DNA of 64,000 nt from Ephydatia muelleri (Eukaryota; Porifera; Demospongiae; Spongillida; Spongillidae), in contig JABACO010000002.1 of assembly GCA_013339895.1 (NCBI GenBank), positions 9,383,077 through 9,447,076 on the forward strand. Direction: 5' to 3'. The position numbers and the translations under genes are program-made. The notes beneath the pieces are model-generated. The model did not search any database. It was given only the letters and a program-made list of their open reading frames with translations, and was not told the origin of the DNA. This document shows positions 1 to 10,504 of the stretch, piece by piece (position 1 is the first letter of the stretch; every line of letters begins with the position of its first letter).

Positions 1-41
1 TCTACATGCATATGGTTGTGTGGCAACAAATCTTAACTCAA

Positions 42-44
<3 letters not shown>

Positions 45-76
<32 letters not shown>

Positions 77-95
77 GGGGGGGGGGGGTGGGGCG
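45..95. repeat. poly-G tract
   Basis: An almost pure G run with a few T interruptions. It is one of several long G/C homopolymers in the window (also 24670-24690, 25268-25286, 26821-26835, 47125-47157, 57912-57934). It could form G-quadruplex, and its exact length is probably unreliable in the assembly. Confidence 0.9.
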
Positions 96-138
96 GAAAC
101 AAAATACGAACCCAAAGTCTCTGCTAGTTGTACAAGCC

Positions 139-152
139 CAGTCTGTATGTGT

Positions 153-216
<64 letters not shown>

Positions 217-243
217 CATGGGCGTGTTTGTGTGTGTGTGTGT
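139..243. repeat. (GT)n microsatellite
   Basis: Long GT dinucleotide array with a short interruption near 215-228. The open frames across it (Val-Cys or Thr-His runs) are products of the repeat and not genes. 244-660 holds no recognisable coding sequence. Confidence 0.95.
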
Positions 244-664
244 GGCAGGTAACAATGCAAGTGCGTAGTGCATGTTCACGTGCTATGTGAGCTAAGTTAT
301 AGCATCCCTGCAGTGTAGCCGAGTGGGCGTGACAGGAATGAAGTTAAGCAAGCGAATGTGGGAATATACTACTAGGTACCAAACGGTGATGCGAGTGAGT
401 AGGAAAAAAAAATCCTTACGCGCGTCCGCGACGTGGATAGCGGCGACAACCATAGAGCTGACAACCATTCACTTGGATCCGTTAATTCAGGTACGATCGT
501 CGTATGAAGTGATAACTCATCTTCTTTGACCCATATAGACTCAGAAAATAAAACAAAACAACAAAAAACAAACAGACACTGAGTTGCGAACGGCTATAAG
601 ACGGAGAATGGGGAAGTGATTAATATTCATGCGGAATGGGAGAATGGAACTAGGGTTGCCTGGG

Positions 665-822
665 CAAATCGAGCAGGAAATGTGCATTAACTTTGCACAC
701 CTGTATCTCCGCAACGGATAGAGTATAAATCAATAGCTATAGGACCCCTCTACCTACAAAATGAATTTCAATTGAAGCGATTTGATTACTCCTGCCAAAA
801 GTTATGACGGGTTCATACCCTG
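665..822 (-). repeat. Dispersed repeat family A, copy 1 (inverted)
   Basis: The reverse complement matches 22395-22560 and more weakly 48655-48780. Shared blocks include a stretch reading AGGAGTAATCAAAT and one reading GTAGGTAGAG(G/A)GGTCCTAT. No coding capacity is evident. The copies are diverged, so the family is old. Confidence 0.75.
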
Positions 823-825
823 TGG

Positions 826-841
826 CAGGCCCGTAGCCAGG
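826..841. mobile_element. hAT-type terminal inverted repeat (solo end)
   Basis: The string CAGGCCCGTAGCCAGG followed by a G-rich stretch is the typical terminus of hAT-superfamily MITEs in animals. I did not find the matching second end, so only a terminus is called. Confidence 0.5.
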
Positions 842-1047
842 CTTTGTGTTGGGGGGGGAGGGGGGTGTGGTGTGTGTGTGCAAAGTATGGCTCAGTGGAC
901 TCAAGGGTAATACGTGAACTATAGATGGATTATACATCTTGCGGATTATACTTGCAATAAGCATTTGTGAGTTTGTTTTTGATTGAATCATATGTAATTG
1001 TCCTTTTGTAATTTCGTTACAATCAGATACTCACAAACCATGCAATG

Positions 1048-1305
1048 TCATTCAGTACTGTGTAAGGTGATTAATACTTTCTTCAAGACTGATTCCATCA
1101 GTGATTCCATTTCCATTCGTCTTGGGTGAAACGATGCAAATATGTCAATGACACTTTCAACATTGATTTGCTGTTCGTAATGAATGTGCAGCAAGGCAAG
1201 ATTGGCCAGACGTTCTTTCCCCATTGATGACCTCATGTAATTATTGAGACATGAGAGGACTGGCACTCCGCTCACATTTACACGATTGTAACTGGAATAG
1301 TGCAA
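1048..1305 (-). pseudogene. hAT transposase C-terminal (dimerisation) relic
   Basis: The 85-codon open frame contains SCLNNYMRSSMGKERL followed by LANLALLHIHYEQQINV and IDIFASFHPRRME. This is the pattern of the C-terminal dimerisation domain of hAT transposases and their domesticated relatives (52-kDa repressor / ZMYM-like proteins), which help the transposase oligomerise on DNA. Only the last 60 or so residues of the family are present. No DDE core or BED finger is visible nearby, so this is a fragment. A far-spliced last exon of a domesticated hAT gene is less likely. Confidence 0.65.
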
Positions 1306-1474
1306 GCAAGTTGTAGCAGAATTATAATATTGGGGTAAATTTCAGCATCACAATCTTTTATTGCTGATAATTGCTAACTAGCATCAACAACAATAATGTT
1401 AATTAACATGAACCAATAATATGCGACAATGCATTATTATTATTTTTAGTAGACAATAAAGTCCCAAAGCTTTA

Positions 1475-1819
1475 ATGTCAATCGATTATTTCAATTGCTA
1501 CATTTTTGTTATTAAAAAAATAACGGAATACGGGCAACGCATTCGTGATGTTGAACATGGCGTTTTCACACCCCTTGTTTTTTCCACCTCGGGTACAATG
1601 GGGAGAGAAGCCACCACTTTTTACAAACGGTTAGCCGACCTACTTTCTAACAAACAAGACAAGGCATATTCCCTCATTATGGGCTGGCTGAGAGGTCGTC
1701 TGTCTTTTGCCATACTGCGCAGTGCTATCATGTGCCTGCGAGGAAGTAGATCTTCATACCACCATCCAGTTTATTGTGATCTGGCCCTAGCAGTACATGA
1801 GGGCAGAGTCTCATTATAG
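1475..1819 (+). pseudogene. LINE retrotransposon ORF, extreme C-terminus
   Basis: The open frame carries YGQRIRDVEHGVFTPLVFST, then an ATTFYKRLADLLS segment, then GWLRGRLSFAILRSAIMCLRG, and stops after DLALAVHEGRVSL. The same C-terminal module recurs at 11159-11753 (-) and 58642-58926 (+). In the 11-kb copy it follows a Cys/His knuckle and an RHN/RLD...DVK block, which is why I assign it to LINEs with an R2-type restriction-like endonuclease. The reverse transcriptase is missing, consistent with 5' truncation. The downstream AT-rich stretch to about 2090 may be the element's 3' UTR. Confidence 0.65.
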
Positions 1820-2325
1820 GCTCGTTTGATCACATTTGTTAGTGTGTATATTGTCTGTTATATGTTATGTTGTTTTCTTGTATTTACATCACAGTGTGAT
1901 TTTCTAAATAGGTCTATAACCCTCCCATTTTGTAATTTTAAAACTCACAATTGAAGTTAATAAAATTAAGTTTTTGATTAATTTGATTCTCTAATTAAGG
2001 AATGAATGTAATTGCAAAATCGATTAGCCATTAAATTAGTAATTTTAAATTGATCAACTCAAACCAGATAAATTGACCTGAGGCTAATTAAAATTAGTTA
2101 TTAAAATAACTTGCCACTGTAGAGAGAGGGCCATATAAACAGCTACAGGGACCATGCTGCAATATTATATATAAACATCTTAAGTTTCTTACCCCCACCT
2201 GCTCCGCCCACGCATTATTTAACTCCCCGTCTAGACCACACCTTCTTTTTCTGCATGCGAGAACTGATATTGCATGTACATTGAAATGCATTTGTAATTT
2301 AGGACAGTTCACTTAAAATACCGGT

Positions 2326-2376
<51 letters not shown>

Positions 2377-2792
2377 ACAAGACACACACAGACACTTGGA
2401 GCGACTCGTGATGCTTGTACTGCAATGTGTGTGTGTGCATGCAGACTTGTGTGTATTTCAGTATACATATTGTGGGTATGTTTGCAGTTTCAATGGCTTG
2501 AAGATTTTAGTATGACATTTTGATTGCTATTTGTTTTCTGAAAGTGAGTAGTGATAATTGAAAATACACGTAATGAGGGATCCAAGCTTTGGATATAGGT
2601 AGCCCAATGCTACCACATCTCCCTTATAAGGCAAGGTGCATAGTTTGGACAGCTGTATACTTGTAGGCGCAGTGAGCTTAATCACCTACTGTGTGTTGCA
2701 TGCGTGCAACGTTGTTGTGTGTGAGTTGTGTGTGTGTGTGAGTTGTATGTGTTGTGCAGTGTTGTGTGTGCCGTTGCGTGCGTGTGTTTGTG
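1820..2792. other. Non-coding stretch with CA microsatellite
   Basis: AT-rich DNA without supported coding sequence. A (CA)n array lies at about 2328-2372 and GT-rich runs at 2426-2443 and 2715-2790. Confidence 0.7.
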
Positions 2793-2909
2793 CACAGCAA
2801 AAACAGATTGATGCATGTCACTCGAAATCAATAATAGGGCACTCTTTTTTGAAAAACGAGTGCCCTATTATCGATTTCGAGTGACATGCATCAATCTGTT
2901 TTTGCTGTG
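2793..2909. repeat. Near-perfect 117-bp hairpin
   Basis: The two arms, 2793-2850 and 2852-2909, pair around base 2851 with only a few mismatches and effectively no loop. The arms begin with CACAGCAAAAACAG and end with its complement. Both sides abut GT-rich repeat. The open frames that cross it are mirror images of each other and are not genes. It could be a small foldback element or a template-switch product. Confidence 0.85.
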
Positions 2910-2957
<48 letters not shown>

Positions 2958-2983
2958 TGTGTGTGTGTGTGCGCGCGCGCGCA
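2909..2983. repeat. (GT)n microsatellite ending in (GC)n
   Basis: A GT array that passes into a short alternating GC run at about 2970-2983, a possible Z-DNA former. It directly follows the hairpin. Confidence 0.9.
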
Positions 2984-3150
2984 GGTTTGTGCCCAAGAAT
3001 TGTGTTAGGCTTTGGCACATGCAAATAAAAAAGCTTTAGTAGACAACTAGAAGCCTTACGCAAGCCGTGTTGAATATAACCACGCGACGTGGGAGGTGCT
3101 CCGTTAATTTGGTACGGTCGTCATGCGAAATGAGAAGTGTTCTCTCGCCT

Positions 3151-3198
3151 TGTTTTAATGTACCCCTGTTTTAATGTACCCCTGTTTTAATGTACCTC
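3151..3198. repeat. 16-bp tandem repeat, three copies
   Basis: Three consecutive copies of TGTTTTAATGTACCCC, the last with one change. Nothing coding is seen between here and 3688. Confidence 0.85.
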
Positions 3199-3688
3199 AG
3201 TGGCAGCACAGTGCACTTCACTGATACATCACATGCAAGCAACCAGTCTGCTCATATAGGTATCTGTCCTAATAATATATCCCACCACGTCACGTTCATC
3301 AAAAGCAGCTCAGGACTACTGAAGACTACCTGATGATAGCCTTCGCGAAACTTTCACTTATTTCTCTAGACACGATGCATGCAACAGATATTCCTTTGGA
3401 TGTTTACAACATACTGAAAATTAATTCACATCCATTACTAAGTGCCAGATTCCAGCACGTACCTGATCTTTCATCAAAGCTTTCAAAGGGGTTACAACAA
3501 TCACGAGTTTACTAGATTGGCTGATGTTTAACTGCACAATTACATCTATCCTTCAATGCAAATAATGCTATAAAGCACATTTTGTTTAATGAAACAAAAC
3601 ACACATCTTATGTGGCAATATAGTTATGTAATACAACTTGCATATGTGCGTAATAATGTATAAAATTGAAAAAATATTTGATTTGCAG

Positions 3689-4321
3689 ATCCTGTTGCCA
3701 TTCAGTTTAATGGAAACTTTGTTGTCAACGTTTCCATCATCAATATTAATTCCAACAATGCAAACTTAACCTGCTTGGGTACAACGGGAAATGGTAGGCG
3801 GCAGTGGAGAACATACAATGATAGCATTGATAGCAAGATAAGAGATGCTTATCAGATGTTAAGTGATGGTGATGGAGTTGCTAATGAACAACTCTGCCAA
3901 CAAAACAATGCTGATCATTGGTGATGTCAATCGATATTCTGGATCATTTCTTTATTGCACATCATTGGAATCAGGGAAGAAAGCAGTGACCCTAATAACA
4001 CAAGGTAATGCGCAATGTGTACATTACTATATTATTTCATTGTGGTCCAACCATTCTAGCTAACCCGTTTGTTATTGTACATCCTGACTTGCCGCCTGAT
4101 GCTGCACTTGGTCAAAGATTTGAGATGATGTTTGTTGTTGGGTTGAATTCCAATGGTATGAGTAATCAAATTCAATATCTGGAACTGGAACTGCTGAAGT
4201 TACTTTGTTTTTAAATTCAACTGTCATTAATACTGAAAGATCCTTGACCATGCTGCCATTTCACTTCAGTACAAGATGCCAATCAGTGCAGTATCCAATG
4301 GAAATTACACAATTACAGTCC
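3689..4321 (+). pseudogene. Ig-like domain exons, frame-broken
   Basis: Two exons are readable. Exon 3689-4004 follows an acceptor ending TTTGCAG. It encodes an Ig-like half with ANLTCLGTTG and, after a frame change near 3880, LIIGDVNRYSGSFLYCTS, the usual F-strand Cys pattern. A 55-bp intron (4005-4059, GTAATG...TCTAG) leads to exon 4060-4321. That exon reads ANPFVIVHPDLPPDAALGQ, then TGTAEVTLFLNST after another frame change, and ends before GTGAGT. All visible boundaries are phase 1, as is usual for extracellular Ig/FN3 cassettes. The frame changes mean a decayed gene or residual sequencing indels. A partner exon lies at 9342-9698. The parent could be a cell-surface receptor; the rest is not seen. 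Confidence 0.6.
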
Positions 4322-5698
4322 GTGAGTCTGTCCATTATACATATTTTATGCACCCCAGGGTTGTTTCTAAATGAACACGTATAATGTAGTATCAATATTA
4401 TACATAATAATATTATTGGAAAAAATTCTATATTTACATTATGTGAAAGGTAACACACTTCAAATCATCAATAAATAGCCACTCTTCCTTATCAGTTACA
4501 CATTACTATTTCATGTTTACTATCTACAGTGATAAAACGTGATTGTACCAGTCATCAATTTAGGCTAATAAACATTATATTCTATCGCATGCTGTAACTA
4601 TGATTTCTGAATCTAAAAATAACATCTGTTCCCACAATTGCCACCACTGGATAATTCTGTGTTCTAGCCCAATTAGGGTGTGTAACCTCCCCTGCATAAA
4701 TTTTTCCGAATACTTTTAAAACACTAATCTAATTTTCAGGTTTGTGTGGATCTGAAAATCGATTTTTCCGAATAGTTCAAAAAGCAAAATCGATTTTTCA
4801 GAATAGGTTTTGCCAAATTTCCTGCCGAATACCTAGGTTATTCAGGTTATGGTGCTTGTGGAGTGCACACTGAGAAGATAATTTATGTCTGCACAGAAAT
4901 CAACCTGATCTTGCACCCAAACTAGAGCTATGCATGTCAGTTGAAAACACGGAGACGCAAAGGTCTACAGTAGCATGTGTTTGCCAAATAGTGTTTTATA
5001 AATTGTATGTCTTTACCATGCACTTGTACATATCAATAGTAATGTAAACCAAACCATCAACACTTACCACTGAGACCAGAATCACCATTATAAACTCACC
5101 CCACATCACCTACAATCACGTACTCCACTTACAATCATCCCACAACACTCCATTCTCGTTTCTCGCTATGCATATGAACTTTCCCATTAGTACGATTGCG
5201 TAATGCTCTCTAATTCCTACACACACTCAGAATGCGCATACTTACTTGAAGTGGGTGAGAAGTCTGCCATTCTAGGAAAATTCAAATCCAACCAATAGAA
5301 ATAAAAATAGTACTATCAAGAAGAGCGTAAAAAACAAAACTTAATGATACTCAAGCACAGCGCAGATGTGTAATATTTTAAAGTTATCGCCTTTTAAAGA
5401 GCAAAAATTATCGTTAATTTTTGTCACGGACGTCAATAAGAACCGTGCGACCCATTCTGCGTATTAAGAAATCATATGAAATTCGCAACGCATTGATGAA
5501 ATTATACTGTTTATCTTTCTGTCACAATAGGAAATGGGTTCTTGTATTGAATATCTTTATTAAAGGAAAAAAATCAGTACAATAATCACTCCCCCTTATC
5601 TGCGAGTTTGAAGAACATACAAAAACATCAAAAAACTGTACAGGCCTGATATAGTTTATTCTATTGTTAAGTCATCTATGATAAGATCTGCTGCAAGC
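4322..5698. other. AT-rich non-coding stretch with dispersed repeat E
   Basis: No supported coding sequence. About 4695-4860 shares blocks such as CGATTTTTC(C/A)GAATAG with 19735-19835. The following C/A-rich stretch to about 5160 resembles 19915-20070, so a longer old repeat (family E) is present in two copies. Confidence 0.6.
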
Positions 5699-6070
5699 TC
5701 AGAGATGGACATAATAAAGTCTTCTGCATCTTAATATGTTTCGTTTTGAGGCCAATAGGCAACAACATATTGTTTTGTCTTCATCTTTATCTTTTCGATT
5801 TAAATATCTGTCATGCTTGGTTCGATGGACAAAGTACAATACACTTTGTCCATCGAACCAAGCATGACAGATATTGTAATCAATGGATTTGCCAGACATT
5901 ATGGCAGTAAGATTTTCTAATTTATTGTCCTCCAGATCATGGAATTCATCTCTAATTTTATCAATGTTTTCAGGCAACATTGAGAAGTTATCAAGTAGGT
6001 GTTGCTTGATAATTCCTGGCTTGTCATTCGGTTTTATCACTTTGCGTCGTTTCTTTGCTGGATTGGCCAT
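5699..6070 (-). CDS. Hypothetical protein with N-terminal nuclear-localisation-like motif
   Basis: A 123-codon frame starts MANPAKKRRKVIKPNDKPG. PAKKRRKV resembles a monopartite nuclear localisation signal. An acidic helical stretch follows (DNFSMLPENIDKIRDEFHDL). The frame passes through a 73-bp inverted repeat (5803-5875), so residues past about 65 probably derive from an inverted duplication and the true protein or exon may end before it. I recognise no family. It could be the first exon of a transposon-encoded or cellular nuclear protein. There is no evidence that it is expressed. Confidence 0.3.
   Translation of the reverse strand: MANPAKKRRKVIKPNDKPGIIKQHLLDNFSMLPENIDKIRDEFHDLEDNKLENLTAIMSGKSIDYNICHAWFDGQSVLYFVHRTKHDRYLNRKDKDEDKTICCCLLASKRNILRCRRLYYVHL
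5803..5875. repeat. Inverted repeat, 33-bp perfect arms
   Basis: Arms 5803-5835 and 5843-5875 are exact reverse complements with a 7-base loop. One arm contains GTTCGATGGACAAAGT. It sits inside the open frame on the minus strand, which suggests local template switching or a small hairpin insertion. Confidence 0.9.
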
Positions 6071-7225
6071 GAATCATAAGCCAGAACTGGCAACCAAAAG
6101 CCGATATTTTACACCTCGAATGAATTATTGAAAAAAAAAAAAAAACTGGCAACTAACAGACAGTACACAATACTTCCCACCTCGAACGAATAAACTGGCA
6201 ACGATGAACGAATGAACTATAGCAACCAACTGACAACAATACTTCACAAGTGCGCAATCAAAGAATGCATGTATAAAAATAATACACAGAATAAATGCAT
6301 ACGTTTAACAATGCACCATTGTTCGGAACAATAAAGCCGTTCTGCGTGCTGGCTGCGCTTCGCAAAGCTACTAATTGCATGTCTTCTAGTTCTATACCAT
6401 CCGTTTATTTGTGATGTCACCAATGCCTCATGCCCTGGGATGGTCCTCTACTGAAAAAAGTTAGTCAAACAATATACAACTATACGAGCGTAACAACTAA
6501 CCAAGATAGATAATATTGTAATAATAGAGGTGAACATATACCAAATGTCGGGCGTTACAACTTCTTTAGGAATCGTCAGATTGTCTCGAAATTTTGTCAA
6601 ACACAAGATACTAAACAGTATTACGAGTCCAGATACTTTTCTAAGTGGTCTGAATCTCGAATCTGGGTGTTCTGATACGTTAAAGATGTGTCATTTTTAG
6701 TAACGGGTAATACTGTTAAGACGAGAGTTTATTTTTTGAAGTCAATACAGATTACCGAAAGGGAATCTGTGTACTTTGTCAGTAACTAAGCAACTGCCAT
6801 TAATGCTACGCCGTGAACCAACAGGAGGTACCCTATATCATGCATACGCGATGAGTGTTGAAAACTTGGACGCAAATTTTACGAACAAGATGGCGGCCAA
6901 TTATTTGCAGAATTGTAACATACCTAGCCATTCTATTTCACTCGCTAGCGCAATACTCAGATATGTATGATAATTCCTCAATTTGTCCAAATCAACAGTT
7001 CCTTACCCAATAAAAAAGAAGTTGCTTCAACATTTTTGACTGTAATTGGTAAGCTCGAATTACACATGTGCATAATTTCCTATAATATCTGTCCCAGTCC
7101 CAAACATATCTGTCACATCATCTCCAATAAATGTACTACAGTCAACATTGGTGAACCTCTCTTGTGTTCCTTCAGACAAGCGAGCACCAATTGTGTGGCA
7201 ATATTTCAATACATCTTCAGCAATG
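6071..7225. other. No supported gene
   Basis: AT-rich DNA with short scattered frames. A minus-strand frame at 7060-7257 and another at 7670-7855 have protein-like composition but no family I recognise and no convincing splice context. Confidence 0.5.
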
Positions 7226-7712
7226 TTGTAAGCTTTCTGTTCACACATCAAACACAAGGATGGTAGTGCATAGCATGAAATAAAAGTTAATCACCAATGT
7301 ATACCTGATGCATTACTAGAAGATAGTTGATGTTCCTATGTCGTAGTTACACACAGTGTGCAATGCAGATGTTCACAGCTTGACTATACTTCATTTATGT
7401 ATTGCAATACAATACTTATTCTTCATTCTCTTTTTTGTGCAGCAACGATATTCTGAATGAATCTCTTTACGGTGTTGGATATTGTAAGCTTTCTGTTCAC
7501 ACATCAAACACAAGGATGGTACATATAGCTGCATAGCATGAAAAATAAGTTAATTACCTATGTATATCTGATGCATTACTAGAAGATAGTTGATGATGTT
7601 CCTATGCAGCAGTTGATGTTCACAGCTTGACTATACTTCATTAATGTATTGCGATACAATACTTATTCTTCATTTTCTTCTTTGTGCAGCAACAATATCC
7701 TTACAGTGCTGG
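7226..7712. repeat. Tandem duplication, period about 256 bp
   Basis: 7226-7481 and 7482-7712 align along their length, sharing TTGTAAGCTTTCTGTTCACA, GATGCATTACTAGAAGATAG and the TGCAGCAAC(G/A)ATAT block, with scattered indels. This is a simple two-copy direct duplication. From 7713 to 8914 I see no supported gene. Confidence 0.75.
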
Positions 7713-8914
7713 ATATAAAGGATTTTGGCTTTCTTTCTACACGGTTCTGGACCATGCATCCCTTCAGGATCTAAATCTATCATCCTTACACAATCAATAT
7801 TTGGGAACCATCCAAACCAAGTCCAAAAACTATTAGTCCCTATGTGCAGACACAAGGTTCTCTGAGTTTCAGTTGCTCATTAGTAAATTGCACTACAGAA
7901 AAGTATTTTCAGAACATATTCAGCTCAATACATTACGAGGTACTGTCTATGAAAATGCTTGTACCTGTATATGTATTGTATACACAGTTGGAATTTTTAT
8001 TACCATTTCTGAAGCATTAACTAATCACTGAACAAAATGAACTAATGCATGTTTTGACCATTCAAATATACATTCATAACTGGGAGTAAATGTCTAGTTA
8101 TGAGTTCCATATAGGCTGATAAGCATCTACTTTTCAGTAATAAAAAAAAAGAACTCTTGAGTGTGTAAATGTTATGAACAGAATGGAGGTGGTGTTTGAA
8201 AGGAAAATGTCAGTCAACTCCATAGTGCCTCCTACATCTAGTTATTCATTTTTCTTTCTCAGTAAAAGGTGCATCGATGCTTATGTCCTTAGTATCAGTT
8301 ATGGATACTCTCGTATTCATGTGTGTTCTCAAAGATGTCTGTGCAAAACCATAGATAGTACTGTCTATGCATGAACCCTATTTGTACATTCACTACTGTT
8401 TTCACAAAATGTAGATGTGTAAAAAATGAATCAGAGAAAATGCACTAGAACAAAGACTAATATATACTATGTGTAGTGTCGCCGCTGTACACGTTACACG
8501 CGTATTGCCAGTAGGTTGGATGGTGCAGCCCAATCACGGGCAGCGGTCAATATTCAAGAGCAGTCACTCACAAAAGCAATACACTTATATAGGAATTCAC
8601 AGATGGACAGACTGACTGGCAACTATGACGTCACCTATAGAGCATGCACAATGACAGACAGAGAAGGACAGACAGACTAGCCAACAGTACAAATATCACA
8701 CTATGCGCATAAATAAATATTGTACAATTATATTAATGTTTGTCAAGACATTAATTACCATGAATACAGGCAGGCAGTATGCTTTGTTCAGTGACTATTA
8801 GCCAATTGAAAAGGTCACATTTAACATACTGCATTAGCCTCTCCCTAACTTCCCTGCAGTTGTGTAAGGTACTGCCTATCACATTAATGAATAATTAGAA
8901 TCTATGAAAGACTA

Positions 8915-9012
8915 AGGAAGACTACCAAATCCTATTTGAATTACGCATGGTATGGAAGTCAAATTTGACTTCCATACCATGCGTAATTCAAATAGGATTT
9001 GGTAGTCTTCCT
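8915..9012. repeat. Perfect 98-bp palindrome
   Basis: Two 49-bp arms meet without spacer between bases 8963 and 8964 (centre GTCAAATTTGAC). I checked the arms base by base and saw no mismatch. The outer ends are AGGAAGACTACC and GGTAGTCTTCCT. Confidence 0.92.
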
Positions 9013-9341
9013 CTATGAGTTTATGCTGATAAAGTTGTGTGGATTACCAATTTCATGGGTGTAATAGTAGATACATACACACTGAGATTTCAGCAAGTCA
9101 AAGAATATCTGTACCGTGGTTATAGGCAGAGCATAAGCATACAGATGGACAGCCTTCATCTCGCTACATTGATGGGTGTTCTTATATATGCTTCATACCT
9201 TTCTACTCCCCCTAATTCTTTTCCTGCATGAAACTGTTATACATTTGATTATCAAGGTACTGTTATAACCTGTGTCAAGCATGCTGTTACTCTTAAATAA
9301 ATCCTGATTCACTATATTGGTCGTTAATCTTATTCAAACAG

Positions 9342-9698
9342 ATTCTGTTCAAATGGTTGTCACATTTATTAATGGAAGACTGGTTAGTCTGTTTAATGAC
9401 ACTACAATCAACTATGAACAATAGTCACAAATAGCAATCCTGAATTGTTTCGCTCTTAGTGGTCTGGGGACTCTTACATTGCAAAGAAGAAGAGCAGGAG
9501 TTGATCAGTTGCTACAACCAGGCATAGCAGTTGAAAACACTAGCATTAATGTATCATCCACACAAGTATCCATATCTGTGCGCACTAGAGTGATAAACCC
9601 TGACACATTACCTGAACCTACCTTCACTTCTGATATAGTCGGATATTACAAGTGCTCAGTAAGCAATGGAGATATCTCAATAGTCAATATTATTGATT
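9342..9698 (+). pseudogene. Ig-like domain exon with in-frame stop
   Basis: The exon follows an acceptor ending TTCAAACAG and ends before GTAAGC, phase 1 at both sides. It reads SQIAILNCFALSGLGTLTL and later DIVGYYKCSVSNGDISI, the B-strand and F-strand Cys signatures of an Ig domain. A TAG interrupts the frame about 28 codons in (after INYEQ). It matches the exon style of 3689-4321, which lies 5 kb upstream on the same strand, so both likely belong to one decayed Ig-superfamily receptor gene with transposon debris in the intron. Confidence 0.6.
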
Positions 9699-9824
9699 GT
9701 AAGCAGACACAATGCCATTCTGGTCAATAACTCTGCTATTGATTTCCTAATAAACTAGTGTTTTGTCAATTGTCGGTCAATCCGGATGTTTATGCGAATT
9801 CAGATCATAATACTTTTGTAAATT

Positions 9825-10088
9825 GTGAAGTTTAAGCATAACAATTTTCTGTTATCTTATTCAGTGACTCTTAACCTTTACTATTTTTTTGTGCTAGCGC
9901 TGTTGACGTGCAAATGCAGAAATGAATGCCAGAGTCGTAAAAGATGCTCTTGTAAGAATAGTAGACAGTCCAGTTCCATTTCCTGCCATCCTGGTCATTC
10001 ATGTGGAAATATTAAGCACATTTATTCAATGAGTTTGGATTTAATCCACATAATAGATGATGTGGATGTTGTAGAAAATGAGATTTGA
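9825..10088 (+). pseudogene. Cys-rich CXC-like motif relic
   Basis: The frame encodes LLTCKCRNECQSRKRCSCKN followed by SISCHPGHSCGN, a cluster of the form CxC..C....CxC....C(H)...C. Such clusters occur at the ends of several invertebrate transposon-like proteins and resemble CXC zinc-binding repeats. One expected Cys appears replaced by Ser (RQSSSIS). An Ulp1-like fragment follows at 10302-10504. Both are probably parts of one decayed mobile-element gene (inference). Confidence 0.4.
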
Positions 10089-10301
10089 AGGACTGTTGTA
10101 GTATTTAGTTACAGAGTAAGCATATGAATTTGTTGCTTTCCTCAGTTGAATGGTTGGATTATATATACTAGTCAACACTCCTGTCTGAGACATTTACAAT
10201 GGAACCACAAAAAGGTACATTTGTCTAACTACTACATATCATTGGATAATAGTTTCAACTATCGATTGTCAACCATATACCATCAACATGTACAACAGTC
10301 T

Positions 10302-10504
10302 TCATATAAAATGACCAAAAAATGATTGTCGACATGATGCAGTCTCAATGCCATACCATTGAAGTGAATTACATTTGTGTGCAGAAGCTAAGAAACCAAG
10401 GCAACTGTGGTATCTTTGCGTGGGTTTTTGCAGCATCATTGTGTGCATCACAAGATCCCACTGAAATTGTATATGATGAGTATAGAATGAGGACATTTGA
10501 TTAG
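10302..10504 (+). pseudogene. Ulp1/SENP-like cysteine protease fragment
   Basis: The frame reads VQKLRNQGNCGIFAWVFAAS, then LCASQDPTEIVYDEYRMRTF. This is the catalytic-Cys end of C48 (Ulp1) proteases: Q-x-x-x-CG-x-F-A, then G/QDP and MR near the C-terminus. Only this last third is open; the His and Asp parts are not seen in frame. Transposons of the Ulp1-bearing kind often leave such remains. From 10505 to 11158 there is nothing I can call. Confidence 0.5.

Noticed and set aside
6..290. 94-codon frame with Gly and Val-Cys runs
   Set aside because: Entirely a translation of the poly-G and (GT)n tracts.
7060..7855. Two protein-like minus frames (AEDVLKYCHTIGARLSEGTQ; FPNIDCVRMIDLDPEGMHG)
   Set aside because: No family signature, no convincing splice sites and location in a tandem duplication; not called as genes.
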